A stretch of 64,000 nt of DNA, taken from positions 1-64,000 of the forward strand of contig NZ_CANMLT010000002.1 in NCBI RefSeq assembly GCF_947498805.1, read 5' to 3'. The notes under the pieces were generated by a model, which was not told the origin of the DNA, made no database searches, and saw only the letters and a list, made by a program, of their open reading frames with translations. The position numbers were made by a program, and so were the translations under genes. This DNA is from an uncultured Tenacibaculum sp. (GTDB lineage: Bacteria > Bacteroidota > Bacteroidia > Flavobacteriales > Flavobacteriaceae). This document shows positions 42,875 to 52,941 of this stretch, piece after piece. The first letter of the stretch is position 1. Every line of letters begins with the position of its first letter.

Positions 42875-44608
42875 ATGAAAACAAAAACAGCAGCATTAAC
42901 AGAAAAAGTAACTAAGGAAACTGTAAAGGTTTCGGGGGCAGAAGCCGTAGTAAAATGTTTGTTAGAAGAAGGAGTTGATTTACTATACGGATACCCTGGT
43001 GGGGCAATTATGCCAGTATATGATGAATTATACAAGTATCAAGATAAATTACATCATGTCTTAACTCGCCATGAACAGGGAGCTACGCATATGGCACAAG
43101 GATATGCAAGAGCAACAGGTAAAGTAGGAGTGGCAATAGCTACTTCTGGTCCTGGAGCAACTAATTTAATCACAGGAATTGCAGATGCACAAATAGATTC
43201 TACACCAATGGTTTGTATTACAGGTCAAGTAGGGAGTCATTTATTAGGAACAGATGCATTTCAAGAAACAGATATCATTGGAATATCTACACCGGTTACG
43301 AAATGGAATTATCAAATAACCAAGGCATCGGAAATACCAGAAGTATTTGCCAAGGCATTTTACATAGCACGTTCAGGTAGACCTGGACCTGTATTGATAG
43401 ATATTACGAAGAATGCACAGTTTGACGAATTGGATTTTGCCTATAACCAATGTACTTCTGTTCGTAGTTATAAAGCACAACCTAATGTTGAAAAGCAAAG
43501 CTTAAAAGCAGCGGCTGAATTAATCAACAATGCAAAAAAACCTTTTGTTGTATGGGGTCAAGGAGTAATTCTAGGAGAAGCAGAGAAAGAGTTTAAGGCT
43601 TTTATAGAAAAAGCAGGAATTCCTTCAGCATCAACACTTTTAGGACTTTCAGCTTTACCAACCAAACATCCATTACATGTGGGAATGGTAGGAATGCATG
43701 GAAACTATGGTCCTAATAAATTAACCAATGAGTGTGATGTATTGATTGCTGTAGGAATGCGATTTGATGATCGTGTTACGGGTAGCTTAGAGACCTATGC
43801 AAAACAAGCAAAGGTGATTCATTTTGAAATAGATCCTGCTGAAGTAAATAAGAACGTACATGCTGATGTTGCTGTATTAGGAAATTCAAAAGATACTTTA
43901 TCGGGAATTTTGCCTTTTATAGCTCAAAAGAATCATAAAGAGTGGTTGGAAGAATTTAGAGCCTTAGATCAAGTAGAGTTTGAAAAGGTCATAAAGAATG
44001 ACTTATATCCAACTAAGGAAGGCTTAACCATGGGAGAAGTAATTAAAGAGATTAATAAAGCTTCTGAAGGTAAAGCAGTTATTGTTACCGATGTAGGACA
44101 ACATCAAATGATTGCTAGTAGGTATGCTGAGTTTACAGAGTCTAAAAGTAATATTACTTCTGGAGGATTAGGAACCATGGGGTTTGCCTTACCAGCTGCT
44201 ATTGGAGCTAAAATGGGAGCGCCAGAGAGACAAGTAGTAGCTATTGCTGGAGATGGAGGCTACCAAATGACGATTCAAGAATTAGGAACCATTTTACAAA
44301 CAGGAGCTGCGGTAAAAATTGTAGTTCTTAATAATGAATTCTTAGGAATGGTGCGTCAATGGCAGCAATTATTCTTTGATAAGCGATATGCTTCTACAGA
44401 AATGGTAAATCCAGATTTTATCGCCATTGCTAAAGGATATCAGTTAAAAACAAATAAGGTAACTCAAAGGGAGCAATTAGAAAACGCTGTTCAGGAAATG
44501 ATGAATAGCGATGAGGCATACTTCTTAGAAGTTTGTGTAGAAAAGGAAGACAACGTTTTTCCAATGATTCCAACAGGTAGTTCAGTATCAGATGTAAGAT
44601 TAGAATAA
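42875..44608 (+). CDS. ilvB: Acetolactate synthase, large subunit
   Basis: 577 residues. ThDP enzyme: GAEAVVKCLLEEGVDLLYGY, the catalytic Glu in RHEQGATHMAQG, a central FAD-binding part, and the ThDP motif from GDGGYQMTIQELGTI to NNEFLGMVRQWQ. Works with the regulatory subunit encoded 5 bp downstream. The 108-bp gap before it holds a small AGCCAATGGCT hairpin only. Confidence 0.95.
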   Translation: MKTKTAALTEKVTKETVKVSGAEAVVKCLLEEGVDLLYGYPGGAIMPVYDELYKYQDKLHHVLTRHEQGATHMAQGYARATGKVGVAIATSGPGATNLITGIADAQIDSTPMVCITGQVGSHLLGTDAFQETDIIGISTPVTKWNYQITKASEIPEVFAKAFYIARSGRPGPVLIDITKNAQFDELDFAYNQCTSVRSYKAQPNVEKQSLKAAAELINNAKKPFVVWGQGVILGEAEKEFKAFIEKAGIPSASTLLGLSALPTKHPLHVGMVGMHGNYGPNKLTNECDVLIAVGMRFDDRVTGSLETYAKQAKVIHFEIDPAEVNKNVHADVAVLGNSKDTLSGILPFIAQKNHKEWLEEFRALDQVEFEKVIKNDLYPTKEGLTMGEVIKEINKASEGKAVIVTDVGQHQMIASRYAEFTESKSNITSGGLGTMGFALPAAIGAKMGAPERQVVAIAGDGGYQMTIQELGTILQTGAAVKIVVLNNEFLGMVRQWQQLFFDKRYASTEMVNPDFIAIAKGYQLKTNKVTQREQLENAVQEMMNSDEAYFLEVCVEKEDNVFPMIPTGSSVSDVRLE

Positions 44609-44613
44609 TTATT

Positions 44614-45141
44614 ATGGAAAATAAACAAACATATACCATCTCAATATATACCGAAAACACAGTAGGGTTATTGAATAGAATATCAGCAATATTCCAAAGA
44701 AGACATATCAATATAGAAAGTGTCAATGTATCTAAATCGGAAATTAAAAGTGTATCGAGATTTACGCTTTTAGTTCGATTGACAGAAGTAGAGGTTAAGA
44801 AAATTTTAGGTCAAATAGAAAAGCAGGTAGAGGTAATCAAAGCATTTTACCATAATGATGAAGAAACAGTTTATCAAGAATCTTGCTTGTTTAAGTTGAG
44901 TACCGATTTACTAGTGGATAATGATGAAATTCAAAAAGTAATTAATAATAGTAAGTCAAGAATTATCAATGTAAACAAAGACTTTTTTGTCTTAGAAAGA
45001 TCGGGCTCTAAAGAAGAGTTAGAAGAGTTATATCACGAGTTAAATAAACATGGAATTAAGCAATTTGTTCGTTCAGGACGTATTGCCATTACAAAAGAAG
45101 AAATGCCAGTTTCTGAAATGTTAAAATCAATAAATAATTAA
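44614..45141 (+). CDS. ilvN: Acetolactate synthase, small regulatory subunit
   Basis: 175 residues. N-terminal ACT domain YTISIYTENTVGLLNRISAI then FQRRHINIESVNVS, and a C-terminal second domain. Gives valine feedback to the large subunit. Length as in IlvH/IlvN of 160-180 residues. Confidence 0.93.
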   Translation: MENKQTYTISIYTENTVGLLNRISAIFQRRHINIESVNVSKSEIKSVSRFTLLVRLTEVEVKKILGQIEKQVEVIKAFYHNDEETVYQESCLFKLSTDLLVDNDEIQKVINNSKSRIINVNKDFFVLERSGSKEELEELYHELNKHGIKQFVRSGRIAITKEEMPVSEMLKSINN

Positions 45142-45165
45142 ACAAACAGCATTAAACATATAAAA

Positions 45166-46662
45166 ATGAAAAATTATTTTAACCAACTTTCTTTAAGAGA
45201 ACAGTTAGCACAGTTAGCAAAATGTAGATTTATGGAGTCTTCTGAATTTGAAGATGGAATTAAAGCATTAGAAGGAAAGAAAATTGTGATTGTTGGTTGT
45301 GGGGCACAAGGATTGAACCAAGGATTGAATATGCGTGATTCTGGATTAGATATCTCGTATGCATTAAGAGATGCAGCTATACAAGAGCAACGCCAGTCTT
45401 ATAAAAATGCTACTTCTAATGGTTTTGAAGTGGGAACGTTTGAAGCCTTAATTCCGCAGGCAGATGTAGTATGTAACTTAACACCAGATAAGCAACATAC
45501 AAGAGTGGTAAATACAGTGATGCCTTTAATGAAAGAAGGAGCAACTTTATCATATTCTCATGGATTTAATATTGTTGAAGAGGGAATGCAAGTACGTAAA
45601 GACTTAACGGTAATTATGGTAGCACCTAAATGTCCAGGGTCTGAAGTACGTGAGGAATACAAACGTGGATTTGGAGTACCTACTTTAATTGCGGTACATC
45701 CAGAAAATGATCCGCAAGGAGAAGGTTTAGCACAAGCAAAAGCATATGCATTTGCTACTGGAGGTCATAAAGCAGGTGTATTAGAGTCTTCTTTTGTAGC
45801 TGAGGTAAAATCTGATTTAATGGGAGAGCAAACTATTTTATGTGGTGTGCTGCAAACAGGATCTATTTTATCGTTTAATAAAATGGTTGCCGAAGGAATT
45901 GAGGCTAGTTATGCAGCTAAATTAATTCAGTACGGTTGGGAAACCATTACAGAAGCATTGAAACATGGTGGTATTACTAACATGATGGATCGTTTATCGA
46001 ATCCGGCAAAGATCAAAGCATTTGAGTTATCAGAAAAGCTAAAGGATATTATGAGACCATTGTTCCATAAGCATATGGATGATATTATGTCTGGACATTT
46101 CTCTAAGACTATGATGGAAGATTGGGCAAACGACGATGCTAATTTATTACAATGGAGAGCAGCTACTGGAGAAACCTTATTTGAAAGAACAGCGGCTACG
46201 ACTTCAGAAATTGACGAACAAGAGTATTTTGATCATGGCGTATTGTTAGTAGCTTTTGTAAGAGCAGGAGTAGAGTTAGCTTTTGAAACTATGACAGAAG
46301 CGGGTATTATAGAAGCCTCTGCTTATTATGAATCATTACATGAAACACCATTAATTGCAAATACGATTGCTCGTAAGAAGTTATTTGAAATGAACCGTAT
46401 TATTTCTGATACTGCAGAATATGGATGTTATTTATTTGATCATGCCTGTAGACCTTTATTAGAAGACTTTATGAAAACGGTTTCAACAGATGTAATTGGT
46501 CAATCATTTAGTACCAATGGAAAGGTAGATAACCAGCGATTAATTGAGGTTAACGATGCTATTAGAAATCACCCTATTGAAGAAACAGGAAGTGTATTAC
46601 GTTCGGCAATGACCGCAATGAAATCAATCAAAACAGAAGAAAAAGAACCAGTTTTGGCTTAA
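45166..46662 (+). CDS. ilvC: Ketol-acid reductoisomerase, class II (long form)
   Basis: 498 residues, the long class with a duplicated knotted domain, as in E. coli (491). Motifs: [18 protein letters not shown] for NAD(P)[32 protein letters not shown], and the metal-binding [12 protein letters not shown]. Reduces acetolactate and acetohydroxybutyrate. It ends one base before ilvA. Confidence 0.95.
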   Translation: MKNYFNQLSLREQLAQLAKCRFMESSEFEDGIKALEGKKIVIVGCGAQGLNQGLNMRDSGLDISYALRDAAIQEQRQSYKNATSNGFEVGTFEALIPQADVVCNLTPDKQHTRVVNTVMPLMKEGATLSYSHGFNIVEEGMQVRKDLTVIMVAPKCPGSEVREEYKRGFGVPTLIAVHPENDPQGEGLAQAKAYAFATGGHKAGVLESSFVAEVKSDLMGEQTILCGVLQTGSILSFNKMVAEGIEASYAAKLIQYGWETITEALKHGGITNMMDRLSNPAKIKAFELSEKLKDIMRPLFHKHMDDIMSGHFSKTMMEDWANDDANLLQWRAATGETLFERTAATTSEIDEQEYFDHGVLLVAFVRAGVELAFETMTEAGIIEASAYYESLHETPLIANTIARKKLFEMNRIISDTAEYGCYLFDHACRPLLEDFMKTVSTDVIGQSFSTNGKVDNQRLIEVNDAIRNHPIEETGSVLRSAMTAMKSIKTEEKEPVLA

Positions 46663-46663
46663 T

Positions 46664-47932
46664 ATGGAATTAGAAGCAACAACATATTTTCCTAAACTAA
46701 CAGCTATACAAGAGGCAGCAGCTACTTTGAAAGAAGTGGTTGCTGTAACTCCATTGCTAAAAAACTTTACGTTTTCTAACAGGTTTCAATCAAATGTGTT
46801 TTTAAAACGAGAAGACTTACAGCAAGTACGCTCTTATAAAATACGTGGGGCTTATAATAAAATAAGCTCGTTAGAGTCTGATGAGTTGGTAAATGGAATT
46901 GTGTGTGCTAGTGCAGGAAATCATGCGCAAGGAGTAGCTTTGGCATGTAGTAAAATGCAAATACATGGAACTATATTTATGCCTTCACCTACACCCAAAC
47001 AAAAGGTAGAACAAGTACGTATGTTTGGAGGTAGCTATGTAGATATTCAGTTAACAGGTGATACTTTTGATGACGCTTATAATGCAGCGAAGTATGTTTC
47101 TGATAGTCTTGGCAAAACATTTGTACATCCGTTTGATGATGAAAAGATTATAGAAGGACAAGGAACAGTAGCTTTAGAGATTATTGAACAGAGTAATAAT
47201 GCACCTATTGATTATGTTTTTGTTCCTGTAGGAGGCGGAGGTTTGGCCTCAGGATTGTCGAGTGTATTTAAAATATTATCTCCAAACACTAAAGTAATCG
47301 GGGTAGAGCCAGAAGGAGCTCCTTCAATGCAATCGGCATTTAAAGAAAACACAAATGTTAAGTTAAATAAGATAAATAAGTTTGTTGATGGTGCAGCCGT
47401 GCAACAAGTGGGAGGTTTAACGTATAAAATTTGTAAAGAGAATTTGTTTGATATGATTACCGTTCCAGAAGGAAAAGTTTGTCAGACAATTTTAGATATG
47501 TATAATAAAGATGCTATTGTGGTGGAACCAGCAGGAGCCTTAACATTGGCAGCACTAGATACTTTCTCTGAAGAAATTAAAGGAAAGAATGTAGTTTGTG
47601 TGGTAAGTGGTAGTAATAATGATATTACACGTACTGCTGAAATAAAAGAAAGGGCTTTATTATACAATGGTTTAAAACATTATTTTATCATTCGATTTCC
47701 ACAAAGAGCAGGGGCTTTAAAAGAGTTTGTGATGGATGTATTAGGGAAAAACGATGATATTACTTTTTTCGAATACTCAAAGAAAACAAATCGAGAAAAT
47801 GGTCCTGCTGTCGTAGGAATAGAATTGGAAAAAAGAGAAGATCTTCATCCGTTAATTGCCAGGATGAAAGAACGAAACTTCTTTGGAGAATATTTAAACG
47901 ATAAACCTAATTTATTTGAGTTTTTGGTTTAA
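46664..47932 (+). CDS. ilvA: Threonine dehydratase, biosynthetic
   Basis: 422 residues. PLP fold type II: the lysine in RSYKIRGAYNK, SAGNHAQGVALA, VPVGGGGLASGLSSV. A single C-terminal ACT-like regulatory domain (IRFPQRAGALKEFVMDVLG) makes it the shorter IlvA type. Makes 2-oxobutyrate for isoleucine. The last gene of the operon; its end overlaps the convergent aminotransferase by 4 bp. Confidence 0.94.
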   Translation: MELEATTYFPKLTAIQEAAATLKEVVAVTPLLKNFTFSNRFQSNVFLKREDLQQVRSYKIRGAYNKISSLESDELVNGIVCASAGNHAQGVALACSKMQIHGTIFMPSPTPKQKVEQVRMFGGSYVDIQLTGDTFDDAYNAAKYVSDSLGKTFVHPFDDEKIIEGQGTVALEIIEQSNNAPIDYVFVPVGGGGLASGLSSVFKILSPNTKVIGVEPEGAPSMQSAFKENTNVKLNKINKFVDGAAVQQVGGLTYKICKENLFDMITVPEGKVCQTILDMYNKDAIVVEPAGALTLAALDTFSEEIKGKNVVCVVSGSNNDITRTAEIKERALLYNGLKHYFIIRFPQRAGALKEFVMDVLGKNDDITFFEYSKKTNRENGPAVVGIELEKREDLHPLIARMKERNFFGEYLNDKPNLFEFLV

Positions 47933-49107
47933 AAAGCATCCAATTCATCAAGAATCATTTGACAACCTATTTTAAGTTCTTTGTTAGATAAAGTTAGTGG
48001 GGGAGTTATGCGAATAGCTCTCCCTTCAAACAATAACCAAAACAAAATAAGTCCTTTTTCTAAACAGTTTAGGATGATTCTAGAGGCTATTTCTGGAGTA
48101 TCCACTATTAGGGCCAGCATTAATCCCTTACCACGAATCTCTTTTACTTTAGGGTGGTCTTTAAAATAATTTCTTATTATTTGTTCCTTTTCTAAAGCTT
48201 CTTGCATTAGATTGGAAGAAGTTACTTCATTTACAGTAGCTAAACTCGCTGCTGCAATTACAGGATGTCCTCCAAAAGTGGTAATATGTCCTAATTTTGG
48301 GTTTTCCTTTAAGGTATTCATGATTTCATAACTAGAAACAAAAGCCCCTACAGGCATTCCTCCTCCTAATCCTTTTCCAGTAATGAATATATCTGGAACT
48401 ACATGATAGTTTTCGAAGCCCCAAAACTTTCCAGTACGTCCAATTCCTGTTTGTATTTCATCTAAGATTAACAATGCGCCTACTTCTTGACAGCGTTGTT
48501 TAACCTTTACTAAATACTCATTTTGAGGTTCAATAAACCCTGCACCACCTTGAATGGTTTCTAAAATAACAGCTGCTGTTTTTGTCGTTATTTTTTTGAG
48601 GTCTTGCTCGTTATTAAATTGAATAAACCTAGTACCCGGAATTAAAGGACGGAATACTTGATTTTGTTCTTCAGCACCACACACACTCATGGCTCCTTGG
48701 GTATTACCATGATAGGCGTTTTTGGCTCCTATAATTTCTGCTCTACCGGTATAGCGCTTTGCTAGTTTTAAAGCTCCCTCTGTAGCTTCTGTTCCTGAAT
48801 TAACTAGATATACAGAAGATAAACTAGGAGGTAGCGTTGCAGCTAAGGCTTTGCATAATTCTAGTTGAGGTTTTTGAATAAACTCACCATATACCATTAC
48901 ATGTGTATAGGCTTCTAGTTGATCTTTGATAGCTTGATTAACTTTTGGGTGATTGTGTCCTAAACTATTGGCAGAAACCCCTGCTACAAAGTCTAATAAA
49001 GCTTTACCATTACTATCGTAAATATAACTTCCTTTTGCTTTAGAGATCTCTATGGCTAAAGGATGAGGTGTAGTTTGTCCTTGATATTTTAAAAAATCCT
49101 GTTTCAC
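47929..49107 (-). CDS. Class III aminotransferase of unknown substrate
   Basis: 392 residues. Motifs: VNSGTEATEGALKLAKRYTG, LDEIQTGIGRTGKFWGFE, the PLP lysine in ITGKGLGGGMPVG, TTFGGHPVIAAA. It resembles ArgD/ornithine or 4-aminobutyrate aminotransferases, yet the arginine operon already has an argD, so another substrate is likely. It sits 7 bp downstream of the OstA-like gene and is probably co-transcribed with it. Confidence 0.82.
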   Translation of the reverse strand: MKQDFLKYQGQTTPHPLAIEISKAKGSYIYDSNGKALLDFVAGVSANSLGHNHPKVNQAIKDQLEAYTHVMVYGEFIQKPQLELCKALAATLPPSLSSVYLVNSGTEATEGALKLAKRYTGRAEIIGAKNAYHGNTQGAMSVCGAEEQNQVFRPLIPGTRFIQFNNEQDLKKITTKTAAVILETIQGGAGFIEPQNEYLVKVKQRCQEVGALLILDEIQTGIGRTGKFWGFENYHVVPDIFITGKGLGGGMPVGAFVSSYEIMNTLKENPKLGHITTFGGHPVIAAASLATVNEVTSSNLMQEALEKEQIIRNYFKDHPKVKEIRGKGLMLALIVDTPEIASRIILNCLEKGLILFWLLFEGRAIRITPPLTLSNKELKIGCQMILDELDAF

Positions 49108-49114
49108 TAAAGTA

Positions 49115-50764
49115 TTATTTTACACGAGACTTTTTTAGTAAAGGTTCATCGAGCTTTTCTTTTTTATAAACCTCTTTCTTAAATTTTTCTTTGGCCTTTT
49201 GAGCTTCCTTATTAGGCACTATTTTTCTTCCAGAGTTAGTAGGTATTTTAAATTTACCTCTAACCAAAATATCTTCAACGCTTAAAGGTTGTTCGTCGCC
49301 CCTCCAAATAAACCCTTTGAATTTCTTTTCTTCTTCTGGAAATTCAGAAGGTGGAAATGTTTTTCCCTCTGGTTTTTTAAAATATTGGGTTTGAATTATT
49401 TCGTTGTTTTCTAGAGTGAATTCGATATCACTAGAGGTTTCTTTAGTAATCGTTTCAAGTTTTAGACTTTGCTCATTTCTATTGTAATAAAGAGATTCAG
49501 CATTCCCCTTTACAAGCATGATTCTTAAATCATTGTCTTTAAACTTTCCTCTTATTTTTCTTCCTTTTATTTGATTGTAAATATCATCAGCCAAAGAGTC
49601 TTTTTGAATCATAAAAGCATTTCGAATTACTTTTAAAGAGTCTAGCTTGTTCGTTTCTTTATCAACTAAAAACTGAATACTATCTCCTGTAATCTGGCTA
49701 TTTTGAGACCAAAGTATTGGATTTTTAAACATTCTTGTTAAACCCGTTTCTTGATTGGTATGTATAGAATCACATTTTCCTTGTAAATCTGATTTAAATA
49801 TTTTTACATTATTATATACTCTCGCAATTCTCTTTTCAGGTTTTCCTGTTAATAATATTTTATCTCCAGCAACATACATAGAATCTTTATCTAAGACTGT
49901 AATGGCAACCGCATTATCAATTATATAAAGAGAATCCTTTAGTTCGTATAACTCTGCATAATTTCCTTTGGCAATCATTTTTTGAACGGTGTCAATTACT
50001 TTTATTCTATTGGTTGCTGATGCAAATCCGTTACGTTTATCATAATACAAACTATCTGCTAATACGGTTCTTTCTTTTAAGAACAATTTGGCATTTTTCA
50101 CAAAGTAAGAAACATCAGTATTCGTATCATAAAAACCACGTTCTGCATATACTTTGGTACTGTCTTTTAAATTGGTAACCGTACTTGGTCCGTATAAATA
50201 AGCTAGATTAGAATTGGTATAATAATCTAAGTGATTAGATTCTAAATTATTCTCTGGATTTACAACCGTAACATTTGTGCGAGCAGAGAATTTTTTATCT
50301 TTTAAGTAATAGGTACCCTTATTACTTTTTAAGGTATTTTTTTTATCACGTATGGTTCCATTATTAGGATAGAACAAAACTTGTTCTTTTCTGTCAAAAT
50401 AAAGCGTATCTGTACTAAGCTTCATTTCTTTATCATTTATTTCTACATTTCCCCAAGACTTAGCCATTTTAGTATTTCCGTTATAGGTAGCAAAGTCACT
50501 ATACTGTATAATACTATCTCCTTGCTCAATAACCACTTCTCCAAGAGCTTTAAATAGATTTTCTTTTTTATAGAGTAATGCACGTTTGCATTCTAGCACA
50601 GCACCTTCATGCAACATTTTTACATTTCCAATAAGTATGGTTGCTCCGGGATATTTTTCTTCATCGGCAGTACTTAATTGAGTAGAAAGTATTTTAATCT
50701 GTTTGGTTTGAGAAAAACTAACTATTGAAAATAATAGAGAGATAAGCAGAAAGAAATGTTTCAA
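49115..50764 (-). CDS. OstA-like (LptA-type) periplasmic protein
   Basis: 549 residues. Signal peptide at 1-18 (MKHFFLLISLLFSIVSFS). The rest is a repeating series of short beta strands of the OstA/LptA jelly-roll kind: GNVKMLHEGAVLECKRALLY, WGNVEINDKEMKLSTDTLYF, SNKGTYYLKDKKFSARTNV. The C-terminus is very basic. Such proteins carry lipopolysaccharide across the periplasm or form part of LptD. It is longer than LptA (about 185), as often seen in Bacteroidota. Confidence 0.82.
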   Translation of the reverse strand: MKHFFLLISLLFSIVSFSQTKQIKILSTQLSTADEEKYPGATILIGNVKMLHEGAVLECKRALLYKKENLFKALGEVVIEQGDSIIQYSDFATYNGNTKMAKSWGNVEINDKEMKLSTDTLYFDRKEQVLFYPNNGTIRDKKNTLKSNKGTYYLKDKKFSARTNVTVVNPENNLESNHLDYYTNSNLAYLYGPSTVTNLKDSTKVYAERGFYDTNTDVSYFVKNAKLFLKERTVLADSLYYDKRNGFASATNRIKVIDTVQKMIAKGNYAELYELKDSLYIIDNAVAITVLDKDSMYVAGDKILLTGKPEKRIARVYNNVKIFKSDLQGKCDSIHTNQETGLTRMFKNPILWSQNSQITGDSIQFLVDKETNKLDSLKVIRNAFMIQKDSLADDIYNQIKGRKIRGKFKDNDLRIMLVKGNAESLYYNRNEQSLKLETITKETSSDIEFTLENNEIIQTQYFKKPEGKTFPPSEFPEEEKKFKGFIWRGDEQPLSVEDILVRGKFKIPTNSGRKIVPNKEAQKAKEKFKKEVYKKEKLDEPLLKKSRVK

Positions 50765-50866
50765 AATGTTTCAAATTTAATCACACAAAAATAAGGAAAA
50801 GTATGTTTTATTATTCTTAATAAAGAATTAAAATACTTTCATAAATGACTTGCAAATAGTATTCCG

Positions 50867-50874
50867 TAATTTTG
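50867..50874 (+). promoter_or_regulatory. -7 element before the decarboxylase gene
   Basis: TAATTTTG matches TAnnTTTG exactly, 28 bp before the ATG at 50903. No well-spaced -33 TTTG is clear. Confidence 0.5.
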
Positions 50875-50902
50875 CAGGATAATTATAAAAATAAACAAAA
50901 TT

Positions 50903-52339
50903 ATGAGCGCTCATTTTGATTTATCTATAGATGAAATGAAAGCCTATGGTTATAAAATAGTAGACTTAATAGCTGAGCATTGGGCAACTTTAGAAGATAA
51001 GAAGCCTGTTACATCGGCAACAAGAAAGGAAATGGATTCTATTTTCTTACAAGAAGCTCCTGATAAGGGGATGCCTCCTAACGAGGTATTGGATTTTGTA
51101 ATGGAAAACGTAGTTCCATATAGTAATGTTACTTCACATCCTAAATTTTATTCTTTTGTACCTGGACCTAGTAATTATATAAGTACTATGGCAGATAGTT
51201 TAGCAACAGGATTTAATATTTTTTCTGGAGGATGGATTGTTTCTCCTGCGGCAGCAGAGTTAGAGATCGTAACGATGAACTGGTTATTAAAAATGTTTAA
51301 CTTTCCTGTAAAAGCAGGAGGGGGGATATTTACCAGTGGTGGTTCTATGGCGAACTTAACCGCATTGGTTACCGCAAGAAGAATTAAATGTGGAGACGAC
51401 TTTTCAAAAGCGGTAATTTATCTTTCTGATCAAGCCCATTCTTCAAATATTAAGGCCATTAGGGTTCTTGGATTTAAAAAGGAACAAATTCGAATTTTAC
51501 CTACAGATATTGAGTTTAGAATTAGTATCAACAAACTTAAAAACGCCATTGCAAAAGATCGATTAGAAGGTTTGCAACCGTTTTGTTTTATTGCTTCAGC
51601 AGGAACAACCAATACAGGAACAGTAGACCCATTAGATGAGATTGCTGATATCTGTGAAGCAGAAAACTTGTGGTTTCATATAGATGGAGCATATGGAGGA
51701 GCGGCTATTTTATCGGAGAAAGGAGCAAGAGCTTTGCGTGGTATAGAACGAGCGGATTCGTTAACGGTAGATCCGCATAAATGGTTTTATCAACCTTATG
51801 AAATTGGATGTTTATTGGTAAAAGATTCTTCTTGGTTAAGTAATACGTTTAGTGAGAAACCTGAATACTTAAGAGATATTGAAGGAAATGAATCAGAGAT
51901 TAACTTCTACGATTATGGAGTACAGTTAACACGTAGATTTAGAGCTTTAAAGTTTTATATGTCTATTAAGACTTATGGATTAGAAGCTTTTAAAGAGGCT
52001 GTGACTTATAATATTCAATTAGCAGATGATGTAGAAGATATGCTTCGTAAGAGTAGAAATTGGGAAATTATTTCACCAGCTACCTTAGCAGTGATCAATT
52101 TTAGATACAATCCAATTGGTTTAAACTTAAGTGAAGAAGAAATTGATAGTTTGAATCAAGAGATCTCAAGAAGAGTAATGGAATCTAAAGAAGCATTATT
52201 AGTTACTACAATATTGAATAAACAAGTAGTATTAAGAATGTGTTTGATCAATCCTAAGACAACAATTGATCATATTAGAGATACTTTCTTATTATGTAAT
52301 AAGTTTGCTGAAGAAATTTTAGCAACAAAATCAAAATAA
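50903..52339 (+). CDS. PLP-dependent aromatic-L-amino-acid decarboxylase family
   Basis: 478-residue group II decarboxylase. Motifs: SHPKFYSFVPGPSNY, GGIFTSGGSMANLTALVTAR, HIDGAYGGAA with the PLP aspartate, and the PLP lysine in VDPHKWFYQPYE. Likely substrates are Trp, Tyr or DOPA-like amino acids; the specificity cannot be read off. Single-gene unit with a terminator after it. Confidence 0.88.
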   Translation: MSAHFDLSIDEMKAYGYKIVDLIAEHWATLEDKKPVTSATRKEMDSIFLQEAPDKGMPPNEVLDFVMENVVPYSNVTSHPKFYSFVPGPSNYISTMADSLATGFNIFSGGWIVSPAAAELEIVTMNWLLKMFNFPVKAGGGIFTSGGSMANLTALVTARRIKCGDDFSKAVIYLSDQAHSSNIKAIRVLGFKKEQIRILPTDIEFRISINKLKNAIAKDRLEGLQPFCFIASAGTTNTGTVDPLDEIADICEAENLWFHIDGAYGGAAILSEKGARALRGIERADSLTVDPHKWFYQPYEIGCLLVKDSSWLSNTFSEKPEYLRDIEGNESEINFYDYGVQLTRRFRALKFYMSIKTYGLEAFKEAVTYNIQLADDVEDMLRKSRNWEIISPATLAVINFRYNPIGLNLSEEEIDSLNQEISRRVMESKEALLVTTILNKQVVLRMCLINPKTTIDHIRDTFLLCNKFAEEILATKSK

Positions 52340-52340
52340 T

Positions 52341-52376
52341 AAAAAAAGGAACTCTATTTAATGAGTTCCTTTTTTA
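52341..52376. terminator. Bidirectional terminator
   Basis: AAGGAACTC (52347-52355) pairs with GAGTTCCTT (52363-52371), with an A-run before and a T-run after. It serves the convergent decarboxylase and DUF1572 genes; the latter ends inside it. Confidence 0.88.
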
Positions 52377-52903
52377 TTTTGCTCAAATTGAGCTTGTATA
52401 AATTCTTTAGACTTTCCTTTTGCTATAGAAGCGGTTTGCCATCTGTCATTTAAAATCATCTTACCTATATAAGCTATTTGCCCTATGTGATAGGGGTAGT
52501 GTGCTATTTGTCTTGAAATGCTTTCTATGAGTTTATGTTCTTTATTCCTAATATAAATAGGCGTATTAAAGTTAGATTCATTTAATGAGTCTAAGGCATC
52601 AAACAAACAGTTCCAACCTTGTTCCCAATGCGCAGTTAACTGTTCTTTGTTTAAGTTTTGTGGCTCAAACTCGGCATCTCTATTTCTGTTTTCTTTTTCT
52701 CCATCTGAAGTGAAAAAATCGGTCCATCTTGAAAGCATATTTTCAGATAAATGAATCATTAACATTGCTATACTGTTACTTTCATTATTATAGGTCCAAT
52801 GTAGATCTTCTTCATGAAGCTGTTTTAGTGTTTTATCAGCTACTTCTTTATAGGATAGAAATTGTTTTTTGATATTATATAAATATTCTTCAACCATAGT
52901 CAT
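52358..52903 (-). CDS. DinB-superfamily protein (DUF1572)
   Basis: 181 residues, four-helix bundle pattern. Potential metal-binding histidines: MLMIHLSENMLSRW near residue 48 and SRQIAHYPYHIGQIAYIGKM near residue 135, as in the DinB/YfiT families (three His). Function unknown; some members are thiol transferases. ATG at 52903 or 52897 are both possible. Confidence 0.75.
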   Translation of the reverse strand: MTMVEEYLYNIKKQFLSYKEVADKTLKQLHEEDLHWTYNNESNSIAMLMIHLSENMLSRWTDFFTSDGEKENRNRDAEFEPQNLNKEQLTAHWEQGWNCLFDALDSLNESNFNTPIYIRNKEHKLIESISRQIAHYPYHIGQIAYIGKMILNDRWQTASIAKGKSKEFIQAQFEQNKKGTH

Positions 52904-52910
52904 TAATTAG

Positions 52911-52940
52911 AAAAGGAGCTCAAAATTGAACTCCTTTTTT
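52911..52940. terminator. Terminator between purA and the DUF1572 gene
   Basis: AAAGGAG (52912-52918) pairs with CTCCTTT (52931-52937), with TTTTTT after it on the plus strand. On the minus strand, behind purA, the T-run is short. Confidence 0.55.
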
Positions 52941-52941
52941 A